In this document: positions 39,291 through 46,628 of the stretch, in pieces | Layout: the number at the start of each line of letters is the position of its first letter | Numbering within the stretch: the first letter of the stretch is position 1 | Assembly: GCA_004001285.1 (NCBI GenBank) | Contig: AP018697.1 | Location: 3,410,001-3,474,000, forward strand | Length of the DNA: 64,000 nt | Origin: Arthrobacter sp. MN05-02 | GTDB lineage: Bacteria > Actinomycetota > Actinomycetes > Actinomycetales > Micrococcaceae | Reading direction: 5' to 3' | Made by a program: the position numbers and the translations under genes | The notes under the pieces: generated by a model | Database searches by the model: none | The model's input: the letters and a program-made list of their open reading frames with translations, nothing else | Told to the model about the DNA's origin: nothing

Positions 39291-40340
39291 ATGCCGATCC
39301 CCCGCCTGCGCTCGCTGGCAGTGGCCCTGATCCTGCTGGCCGCCGTCGTGCCCGGCGCGCCTCCCGCCACGGCGGCCGGCCCTTCGTACGTCGCCCTCGG
39401 TGACTCCTACTCCTCGGGGACGGGAACGCGGGCCTACCTTGCGGACGGCTCCGCCTGCCAGCGCTCGGTCTACGCGTATCCGTCCCTGATCGCGAGCGCC
39501 AGGGGCTACGCGCTGGACTTCCGCGCCTGTTCCGGCGCCACCATCGCCGATGTCATCACCACCCAGCTCGGCGCACTGACGCCGGCGACGGCGTACGTCT
39601 CACTCAGCGTCGGCGGCAACGACGCCTCGTTCGCCGCCGTCCTGACCGAGTGCGCCAAGCCTGCCTGGATGAGCAATTGCAATGCGGCGATCGACCGTGC
39701 CCGGTCCGTCATCGTGAACCGGCTGCCCGCGAGCCTCGCCTCCCTCTACGGCCAGGTCCGGGCGCGCGCACCGCAGGCGTCCGTGACGATCGCCGGCTAT
39801 CCGCGGATCTTCAACGGCGAGGACTGCAATGCGGCAACCTGGTTCTCGCCGCAGGAGGAGGCCCGCCTGAACGCGACGGCGGACCTGCTGAACAGCACGA
39901 CGGCGGCAGCGGCCGCAGCGGCCGGCTTCACCTTCCGCAACCCGACCACCGCCTTCACGGGGCATGCCGTGTGTGACGACGTCGAATGGCTCAACGGCCT
40001 CTCGAGTCCTGTGTCGGATTCCTACCATCCCAACCGGGCGGGCCACGCGTCCGGCTACGTCCCCCTGCTCGGTGGCGCCCTCACCGGGAGCCACGTCGAT
40101 GTCACGGCAGCGACCGTGCAGGCCGCGGAGCTCTCGGCTCCGGCCCTGGCCGGGCAGCAGGCCCGCCATGCCGCCCAGGACGCCCGGATCACGCCGAAGG
40201 AATTCGTCGCACCGGATCTGAAGAGCCCGGCCGCGCGAGCGGCCGCCGCACGCGCCGGCGTGGACCTCACGGACCCCGCGAGCATCGCACACGCCGACAG
40301 CGTCGCGGAGGCCCGCCAGAACGGCCATCGATCGGACTGA
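39291..40340 (+). CDS. Secreted SGNH/GDSL-family hydrolase
   Basis: A 349-residue exported esterase or lipase. A signal peptide covers residues 1 to about 28 (ALILLAAVVPGAPPATAA). SGNH blocks are visible: GDSYSSGTGT with the Ser, SVGGNDASF with Gly and Asn, and DSYHPNRAG with Asp and His. Six cysteines could form the three disulfides known from Streptomyces-type secreted lipases. Residues after about 265 form an Ala-rich tail of unknown role. The substrate is probably an ester or lipid outside the cell. Confidence 0.93.
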   Translation: MPIPRLRSLAVALILLAAVVPGAPPATAAGPSYVALGDSYSSGTGTRAYLADGSACQRSVYAYPSLIASARGYALDFRACSGATIADVITTQLGALTPATAYVSLSVGGNDASFAAVLTECAKPAWMSNCNAAIDRARSVIVNRLPASLASLYGQVRARAPQASVTIAGYPRIFNGEDCNAATWFSPQEEARLNATADLLNSTTAAAAAAAGFTFRNPTTAFTGHAVCDDVEWLNGLSSPVSDSYHPNRAGHASGYVPLLGGALTGSHVDVTAATVQAAELSAPALAGQQARHAAQDARITPKEFVAPDLKSPAARAAAARAGVDLTDPASIAHADSVAEARQNGHRSD

Positions 40341-40487
40341 ATCCCGACCGACCGATCGGCCCGTCGAAGGCGGCCGTGTCCCGCCTGCCACCAAGGTCCA
40401 TACGTATGCATGGAATAACAGGGGTGCGGGGCTGGTTCTACCGGCAGGCCCAGGGCGGGCCTGAACGCTGAGCACGGGAGCAACACG

Positions 40488-41519
40488 ATGGCACGCGAAC
40501 TGGAACTCGGACTCGACACCTTCGGGGACGTCACGCGCGGACAGGACGGGAATCCCGTTCCGTACCCGCAGGTCATCCGCAACGTCATCGCAGAGGCGGT
40601 CCTCGCCGACGAGGTCGGCGTCGACTTCATCGGCGTCGGCGAGCACCACCGCGACGATTTCGCCGTCTCCGCCCCCGAGACGGTGCTCGCAGCGATCGCC
40701 GGGCAGACGAAGCGCATCCGCCTCGGCTCGGCCGTGACGGTCCTCAGCTCGGACGATCCCGTGCGTGTCTACCAGCGGTTCGCCACGCTCGACGCCGCCT
40801 CCGACGGCCGCGCCGAGGTCATTCTGGGCCGCGGGTCCTTCACGGAATCCTTCCCCCTGTTCGGTTACGAGCTCTCCGACTACGAACGCCTCTTCGAGGA
40901 GAAGCTCGACCTGTTCGCCGAGCTGATCAAGGAGGGCCCGGTCACCTGGTCGGGAAGCACCCGCCCGGGTCTGACCGACCACGAGGTCTACCCGAAGACG
41001 CACGGTGGTCGCCTGAAGACCTGGATCGGTGTCGGCGGCAGCCCCGAATCGGTGGTCCGCGCGGCACGGTACGGCATGCCGCTCATGCTCGCGATCATCG
41101 GCGGCGACCCGGCCCGGTTCGCCCCCTACGTGGACCTGTACCACCGGGCACTCACCCAGCTCGGGCAGCCCACGCTGCCCATCGGCGTCCACTCCCCGGG
41201 TTACATCGCCGACTCCGACGAGCAGGCCCGCGAGGAACTGTGGCCGGACAACCGGATCATGCGGGACCGCATCGGCCGCGAGCGCGGCTGGGGCCCGACG
41301 ACCCGCGCCGAGTTCGACCAGGAGGCGGACTCCGGCTCGCTCTACGTCGGCTCGCCGGAGACCGTCGCGAGGAAGATCGCCACGACGGCGCAGACGCTCG
41401 GGATCGACCGTTTCGACATGAAGTACAGCGCAGGACCGCTGCCGCACGAGAAGCTCATGCACAGCATCGAGCTCTACGGCACCAAGGTCATCCCCATGGT
41501 CCGCGAGATGCTCGCCTAG
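40488..41519 (+). CDS. LLM-class flavin-dependent oxidoreductase
   Basis: A 343-residue TIM-barrel protein of the luciferase-like family: LGLDTFGDVTRG near the start, DFIGVGEHHRDDFAVS, IRLGSAVTVLSSDDPVRVYQ and VILGRGSFTESFPLFG. Such proteins use FMN or F420; this shorter subgroup with EHHR is mostly FMN-type and uncharacterised. It is a single gene with a perfect CATACGTATG palindrome at 40399-40408 in its upstream region. Confidence 0.9.
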   Translation: MARELELGLDTFGDVTRGQDGNPVPYPQVIRNVIAEAVLADEVGVDFIGVGEHHRDDFAVSAPETVLAAIAGQTKRIRLGSAVTVLSSDDPVRVYQRFATLDAASDGRAEVILGRGSFTESFPLFGYELSDYERLFEEKLDLFAELIKEGPVTWSGSTRPGLTDHEVYPKTHGGRLKTWIGVGGSPESVVRAARYGMPLMLAIIGGDPARFAPYVDLYHRALTQLGQPTLPIGVHSPGYIADSDEQAREELWPDNRIMRDRIGRERGWGPTTRAEFDQEADSGSLYVGSPETVARKIATTAQTLGIDRFDMKYSAGPLPHEKLMHSIELYGTKVIPMVREMLA

Positions 41520-41626
41520 GCAAGGCCCGTCCGGGGCGAACTTCCGCTCGCGGCGGGGGAAGGGCGGGGGTAGCGTGAGCGCGGACGCGCGCCACCCCGC
41601 ACCCCACCCCGTCGAGAGGCAGCACC

Positions 41627-44101
41627 ATGGTCGACCGCATCGCCGACATCTGGGGCACCCGGACCCCCTACGCCCGGGACCAGCGCTGGCCCGTCCGTGT
41701 GGACCAGGCGCTCGAGCCGGGAGTCGAGGACGACGACGTCGACCGCTGGGTCCAGTCCGCCTGCGTCCTGTGCAGCAACGGCTGCGGGTGTGACATAGCA
41801 GTGAAGGACGGGCGCATGGTCGGTGTCCGCGGCCGCGCCATGGACACCGTCAACCACGGCCGGCTGGGCCCCAAGGGCCTCTTCGGAAGCTGGCAGGGCG
41901 TCGACAACGGGGACCGCCTCACCCGCCCGCTCGTCCGCGTGGACGGCGAACTGGTCGAGACCGACTGGGACACGGCCATGAACCGCATCGTGGAGCGGAG
42001 CAGGGAGCTGCTGTCCACCAGGGGTCCTCTGAGCCATGGGTTCTACACCACCGGGCAGCTGTTCCTCGAGGAGTACTACGCCCTCGGGATCATCGGCAAG
42101 GCCGGTATCGGGACGCCCCACATGGACGGCAACACGCGTCTGTGCACGGCGACGGCGGCCACCGCCATGAAGGAGAGCTTCGGCTCCGACGGCCAGCCGG
42201 GCAGCTACGTCGACATCGACGAGTGCGACGCCGTGTTCCTCTTCGGGCACAACATGGCCGAGACGCAGACCGTCCTGTGGACGCGGGTGCTGGACCGGCT
42301 CGCGGGGCCCAACCCGCCGCGCGTCGTCTGCGTGGATCCCCGTGAGACGGAGGTGGCCCGGGTCGCCGAGGTCCATCTCGCCGTCCGGCCCGGCACCAAC
42401 CTCGCCCTGATGAACGGCCTGGTGCGGGAACTGCTCCACCGGGGCTGGATCGACGAGCGGTACATCGCCGACCACACCCTCGGCATCGACCGGTTGCGCT
42501 TCACGGTCGAGCGATGGACGCCCGAGGCGGTCGCCGAGACCTGCGGTGTCGACGCCGAGGACGTCCGGAGGGCTGCAGAGATCTTCGGCACCAGTGAGCG
42601 TGTGCTCTCCACCGTGCTGCAGGGGTTCTACCAGTCGGCGCAGGCGACCGCCGCGTCCTGCCAGGTCAACAACCTGCACCTCCTGCGCGGCATGCTCGGG
42701 AAGGAGGGCAGCGGGATCCTGCAGATGAACGGGCAACCGACGGCGCAGAACAACCGCGAGTGCGGGGCCGACGGTGACCTCCCGGGGTTCCGGAACTGGG
42801 AGAATCCGCACCACGTCCAGGAGCTGGCCGCCCTGTGGGACGTGGACCCCGACATCATCCCGCACTGGGCACCGCCGACCCACGCGATGCAGATCTTCCG
42901 CTACGCGGAGGCCGGCTCCATCGAGTTCCTGTGGATCTCCGCGACCAATCCCGCCGTGTCCATGCCGCAGCTCGAGAGGATCCGCAGGATCCTCGGATCC
43001 GAGGGACTGTTCCTCGTGGTGCAGGACCTGTACCTCACGGAAACCGCACGATACGCCGACGTGGTGCTCCCGTGCGCAGCCTGGGGCGAGAAGACCGGTA
43101 CCTTCACGAACGTGAACCGCACGGTGCACTTGTCGGACAAGGCCGTGGAGCCGCCCGGCGAAGCGAAGAGCGATCTCGAGGTGTTCCTCGACTATTCGAG
43201 GCGGATGGACTTCCGTACCCGCAGCGGCAGGCCGCTGCTGGACTGGGCGGGCCCCGAGGACGGGTTCCGGGCATGGCAGGAGTGCAGCCGCGGCAGGCCC
43301 TGCGACTACACCGGCATCAGCTACGAACGATTGCGTGGAGGCAGCGGCATCCCGTGGCCCTGCAACGACGAGCACCCCGACGGGACCGTCCGGCTCTATC
43401 CGGACGGGGACTTCCCGACCGATCCGGACTACTGCGAGTCCTACGGGCACGATCTCCTCACGGGCGCAGCCACGGGCCCCATCCTGTACCGGGCCACCGT
43501 CGAACCGGGGAAGGCCTGGCTCAAGAGCGAGGACTACCGCCCGCCGCACGAGGAACCCGACGACGAGTACCCAATGCGGTACACGACAGGGCGGACGGTC
43601 TACCAGTTCCACACCAGGACCAAGACCGGGCGCAGCCGCGCCCTGAACCGCGCCGCGCCCGGAGCCTGGCTGGAGGTGTCGGTCCCCGACGCGCAACGGC
43701 TCGGCCTGGCCGAGGGCGATATCGTCTCCGTCCGATCGAGACGCGGCCAGCTGGAGGTCCCGGTGCGGATCGGAGACCTCCGCGAGGGCACGGTCTTCGC
43801 ACCCTTCCACTACGGATACTGGGACGACCGCGGCGGGCGGGCGGCGGGAGGCCATGCGGCCAATGAGCTCACCACGACCGAGTGGGATCCCGTGTCCAAA
43901 CAGCCGGTCTTCAAGAACGCCGCCGTACGGGTCGAGAAGCTCCGGAACGCGAGCGGTCCGGCGCCCGCACCGACCACCGGTGCGTCCAGGTCCGCTCGCG
44001 GTGGCGTCCCGGCGACTGCGGGGGGCCGGGCAGGAGAGGCGACGGAGACCTTTCCCGACGTCGCACCTCCTGCCGTGGCCTCCCGGGAGGAGCAGCCGTG
44101 A
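41627..44101 (+). CDS. Molybdopterin oxidoreductase, assimilatory nitrate-reductase-like
   Basis: An 824-residue Mo/W-bis-MGD enzyme without twin-arginine signal, so cytoplasmic. Fe-S motif Cys46, Cys49, Cys53 is followed by Cys55, but the fourth usual ligand, in NHGRLCPKG of relatives, is Gly81 (NHGRLGPKG). Other landmarks are LFGHNMAETQT, CVDPRETEVARVAEVHL, LQMNGQPTAQNNRECGADGD (in part) and the C-terminal MGD domain with TGRTVYQFHTRTKTGR. The last 75 residues are Pro/Ala/Ser-rich. Neighbours coupled by GTGA overlaps are a helical protein and an HPP membrane protein. Nitrate reduction is the likely role, not proven. Confidence 0.85.
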   Translation: MVDRIADIWGTRTPYARDQRWPVRVDQALEPGVEDDDVDRWVQSACVLCSNGCGCDIAVKDGRMVGVRGRAMDTVNHGRLGPKGLFGSWQGVDNGDRLTRPLVRVDGELVETDWDTAMNRIVERSRELLSTRGPLSHGFYTTGQLFLEEYYALGIIGKAGIGTPHMDGNTRLCTATAATAMKESFGSDGQPGSYVDIDECDAVFLFGHNMAETQTVLWTRVLDRLAGPNPPRVVCVDPRETEVARVAEVHLAVRPGTNLALMNGLVRELLHRGWIDERYIADHTLGIDRLRFTVERWTPEAVAETCGVDAEDVRRAAEIFGTSERVLSTVLQGFYQSAQATAASCQVNNLHLLRGMLGKEGSGILQMNGQPTAQNNRECGADGDLPGFRNWENPHHVQELAALWDVDPDIIPHWAPPTHAMQIFRYAEAGSIEFLWISATNPAVSMPQLERIRRILGSEGLFLVVQDLYLTETARYADVVLPCAAWGEKTGTFTNVNRTVHLSDKAVEPPGEAKSDLEVFLDYSRRMDFRTRSGRPLLDWAGPEDGFRAWQECSRGRPCDYTGISYERLRGGSGIPWPCNDEHPDGTVRLYPDGDFPTDPDYCESYGHDLLTGAATGPILYRATVEPGKAWLKSEDYRPPHEEPDDEYPMRYTTGRTVYQFHTRTKTGRSRALNRAAPGAWLEVSVPDAQRLGLAEGDIVSVRSRRGQLEVPVRIGDLREGTVFAPFHYGYWDDRGGRAAGGHAANELTTTEWDPVSKQPVFKNAAVRVEKLRNASGPAPAPTTGASRSARGGVPATAGGRAGEATETFPDVAPPAVASREEQP

Positions 44102-44559
44102 AACTGCCCGTCTACCTCGGCCTCCTGACGGAGGCCGAGCAGATCCTGGCCCGCTCGTTCAGGGTGGTCTCGGAGGGCCACTCGGACGAACCCGACGTGC
44201 ACTTCATCGTGGAGACGCTCGCCGAGCAGTGCGACCGGCACGTCGAGGAGCTGCAACCGGTGATCGAACGCTTCGGCTCCGACGTCGAGGGCGAGGAGGA
44301 GCACCGGGTGACGGCCGACGGCGTCGTGGAGGTGCGTACCGGCCCCCTGGGGCTGCTGCTCGACCTCCAGGACCTGTACGTACTCGTCCACCACCTGGAC
44401 ATCATGTGGACCATGGTGGGCCAGGCGGCGGCAGGAAGCCGGGACAGGCAACTGCTGGACATCGTGGAGCGGTGCGAACAGGACGCCGACCTCCAGAGCC
44501 GATGGCTCCGGACCCGGATGAAGCAGGCCGCCCCGCAGGCCCTGCTGGTGGCGCGGTGA
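44098..44559 (+). CDS. Small helical protein coupled to the molybdoenzyme, function unknown
   Basis: A 153-residue, all-helical-looking protein starting at a GTG that overlaps the molybdoenzyme stop by four bases. It is rich in Glu, His and Asp at helix-like spacing (EPDVHFIVETLAEQCDRHVEEL; LYVLVHHLDIMWTM, in part), which could be a ferritin-like or four-helix metal site, but I cannot assign a family. The place between the catalytic subunit and a putative transporter suggests a chaperone or electron-transfer helper. Confidence 0.75.
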   Translation: MKLPVYLGLLTEAEQILARSFRVVSEGHSDEPDVHFIVETLAEQCDRHVEELQPVIERFGSDVEGEEEHRVTADGVVEVRTGPLGLLLDLQDLYVLVHHLDIMWTMVGQAAAGSRDRQLLDIVERCEQDADLQSRWLRTRMKQAAPQALLVAR

Positions 44560-45092
44560 ACGGCAGGACGTCGGTGCTCGCCCGCATGCGGGAGGCCCGC
44601 GGCGATCTGGGAGCGGGACTGTACGCCGCGGCCCTGAGCCTGGTCACGCTGTCCGTCCTCGGATTGCTGGGCCTGCTCACCCACCTCCCGTGGCTGTTCC
44701 CGAGCCTCGGGCCGACGGTGATGCTGTTCTTCGAATCACCCGAGCAGCCCGCCTCCCGGCCCGTCAACGCCCTCGTGGGCCACGGCGTGGGCCTCGCTGC
44801 AGGCGTCATCTGCTTCTACGGCTTCAGCATCGGAGCCTTTCCGCCGGCACCCGTGGGGGGCGTGACCGGCTATCACTTGGCAGCGGGAGCAGCCTCGGTG
44901 GCCCTGACGACCCTCGTCCTGACCCGGGTCGGACTCCCCCATCCACCGGCCGGGGCGACCACCCTGATCGTGAGCCTGGGCATCCTCCACACCCCGGCCC
45001 ACTTCGGAGTCATGGCGGCAGCCGTCGTCGCGCTGACCGCACTCGGCTGGGGCGCGAATCTGCTCCTCGGCACCCGGCCGGCAGGGTCCTGA
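44556..45092 (+). CDS. HPP-family membrane protein, putative nitrite transporter
   Basis: A 178-residue membrane protein with four or five hydrophobic segments and the name-giving motif LPHPPAGATT, plus PSLGPTVMLFFESPEQPASRP (in part), typical of HPP proteins. HPP proteins of chloroplasts and cyanobacteria have been shown to carry nitrite. The start is a GTG overlapping the previous stop by four bases, so it is third in one translationally coupled operon with the nitrate-reductase-like enzyme. This fits nitrite handling (inference). Confidence 0.87.
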   Translation: MNGRTSVLARMREARGDLGAGLYAAALSLVTLSVLGLLGLLTHLPWLFPSLGPTVMLFFESPEQPASRPVNALVGHGVGLAAGVICFYGFSIGAFPPAPVGGVTGYHLAAGAASVALTTLVLTRVGLPHPPAGATTLIVSLGILHTPAHFGVMAAAVVALTALGWGANLLLGTRPAGS

Positions 45093-45206
45093 GCCGACAC
45101 ACGACTCCAGCCTTCGCCTTTTCTTCGGTCTTCTTTCGCCCTTCCGCCACACCGCCATTGAGCGACGCGGACCAGAGTGGGAACCAGGAGTGCAGCACTC
45201 CCTGAC

Positions 45207-45248
45207 CTACCCGCCGGTTCCGGGCCGTCCACCGGAGCCGGCGGGTAG
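45207..45248 (+). terminator. Hairpin after the HPP gene
   Basis: Arms CTACCCGCCGG and CCGGCGGGTAG pair perfectly across a 20-base loop. It follows a pyrimidine-rich tract (about 45111-45145) downstream of the HPP stop. Confidence 0.5.
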
Positions 45249-45305
45249 CTTCCCCGGAGCGCGACCCGGGGAGCACAGGAACCGGCGGCAGGAAGAGGAG
45301 CAGGC

Positions 45306-45770
45306 GTGACGACGATCGATCTCCCCGCCATCCCGGCGGGCCTGCGGGCCGGCGCCACGGACGGCGCCGACCCTGCTTCCGCCGGCACTCCCGGCACGCC
45401 CCCCTCCACGACCGACAGGACCGACGTGTCTCATCTTCCCGTGCTCGACCGGCGAATCCTCGACAACCTGGGCGTGGAGCTCTCCAACCAGGAGGGCGCG
45501 CTGCAGTTCGCCGGGATGTTCGTGCAGATGCTTCCCCAGCGGATCGAGGCCGTCCAGGCCGCGTTCACCGCACGGGACGCGGACGCCGCCGTCGTCGCAC
45601 TCCTCAGCCTCACGGTGAGCGCGTCGATGGTGGGAGCACGCCGGCTCGAGGACGTGTCCTCGGAAGGGCTCGAGCTCGTCGACCAGCCCTCGGCCCACCC
45701 GGCACTCCTCGCGCGGCTCCAGGGCCTCGGCACGGAATTTCAGTCCGAGCTGGCCGGCATCATCCGGTAG
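45306..45770 (+). CDS. Hpt-like protein lacking the phospho-acceptor histidine
   Basis: A 154-residue protein from a GTG behind GGAAGAGGAG. After a disordered 45-residue leader, residues about 45-150 resemble a histidine phosphotransfer domain: LDRRILDNLG, FVQMLPQRIEAVQAAF, then VALLSLTVSASMVGARRLEDV. Where Hpt proteins have AHxLKGSA, this has LLSLTVSA, so the histidine is a leucine. It should therefore not carry phosphate but could bind a receiver domain. Its end overlaps by 31 bases the convergent gene of an orphan response regulator. Confidence 0.75.
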   Translation: MTTIDLPAIPAGLRAGATDGADPASAGTPGTPPSTTDRTDVSHLPVLDRRILDNLGVELSNQEGALQFAGMFVQMLPQRIEAVQAAFTARDADAAVVALLSLTVSASMVGARRLEDVSSEGLELVDQPSAHPALLARLQGLGTEFQSELAGIIR

Positions 45771-46537
45771 CCGACGCCACGCACCGTCCGGATGAAACGG
45801 GGCGCCTTAGTGTCCTCACCCAGCTTCTTCCGCAGGTTCCGGATGTGCACCTCGACGAGGTGCTGGTCGTTGACCCAGCCGTCACCCCAGATCCGCGACA
45901 GCAGCGTCTCCCGCTGCCATACCCGGCGCGGCCCGGACACGAGCGTGGCCAGGAGGTCGAACTCGATCCGCGTCAGCGGGAGTTCGACGCCCTCGAGCGT
46001 CGCGATCCGACCCTCGGTGTCGATACTGATCGGACCGTGGGTCAGGAACCCTTCCCCGGGTTCGGGTGCCGCGATCGCCGGCGCTGCAACCGGCTGCGGA
46101 GCGTCCGCCCCGTTCCCGCCGGGGACGAGCAGCGGCTGCGACACACTGCGGACTGTGCTCCTCGGACGTCGGAACATGGCGTTCACGCGGGCGCCGACCT
46201 CGCGCGGGCTGAACGGCTTGACGACGAAGTCGTCCGCGCCGATTTCGAGGCCGATCAGGCGGTCGATCTCGTCCTGGCGCGCGGTGATCATGATGACGTA
46301 GGCGTCGGTGATGGGCCGGATCTGCCGGCACACCTCCACGCCGTCGATGTCCGGGAGGTTGAGGTCGAGGGTCACGAGGTCCGGCTGACGCTCGCGCACC
46401 AGGGCGACGCCCTGACGTCCGTTCTCGGCCTCGATGGTGACGAAACCGTTCATGCCCAGCGTCATGACCAGCAGTTGCCGCACATCGGCGTCGTCTTCGA
46501 TGATGAGTGCGACACGCGCGTCGGGGTCGGTTGTCAT
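45740..46537 (-). CDS. OmpR/PhoB-type response regulator (orphan; paralogue of the one at 29.3 kb)
   Basis: A 265-residue regulator: receiver domain with Asp in LVTLDLNLPDIDG and Lys in VVKPFSPRE, a Pro/Ala-rich linker of about 35 residues, then a winged helix (WGDGWVNDQHLVEVHIRNLRK). No kinase is adjacent. The 3' end overlaps the Hpt-like gene tail to tail, so the two antisense messages share 31 bases. A TGCCA-N5-TGGCA repeat lies just upstream of the start. The GGDEF-EAL gene lies upstream on the same strand. Confidence 0.93.
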   Translation of the reverse strand: MTTDPDARVALIIEDDADVRQLLVMTLGMNGFVTIEAENGRQGVALVRERQPDLVTLDLNLPDIDGVEVCRQIRPITDAYVIMITARQDEIDRLIGLEIGADDFVVKPFSPREVGARVNAMFRRPRSTVRSVSQPLLVPGGNGADAPQPVAAPAIAAPEPGEGFLTHGPISIDTEGRIATLEGVELPLTRIEFDLLATLVSGPRRVWQRETLLSRIWGDGWVNDQHLVEVHIRNLRKKLGEDTKAPRFIRTVRGVGYRMMPASSD

Positions 46538-46548
46538 GGCTTACACAT

Positions 46549-46563
46549 TGCCAGAAGTTGGCA
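46549..46563. promoter_or_regulatory. Inverted repeat TGCCA-N5-TGGCA upstream of the response regulator
   Basis: A perfect 5-bp inverted repeat 11 bases upstream of the start codon, in the position of an operator or leader structure. Confidence 0.35.
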
Positions 46564-46628
46564 CTCCGACCGAGCGCATCGGACCGGTGCTCCCGTTTTT
46601 CTGGCCGGATCGGCCGGTGCGCCGCACA

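Noticed and set aside
40399..40408. CATACGTATG palindrome as an operator of the LLM oxidoreductase gene
   Set aside because: Ten bases, single copy, about 80 bases upstream with no regulator nearby; kept only as a remark in the gene entry.
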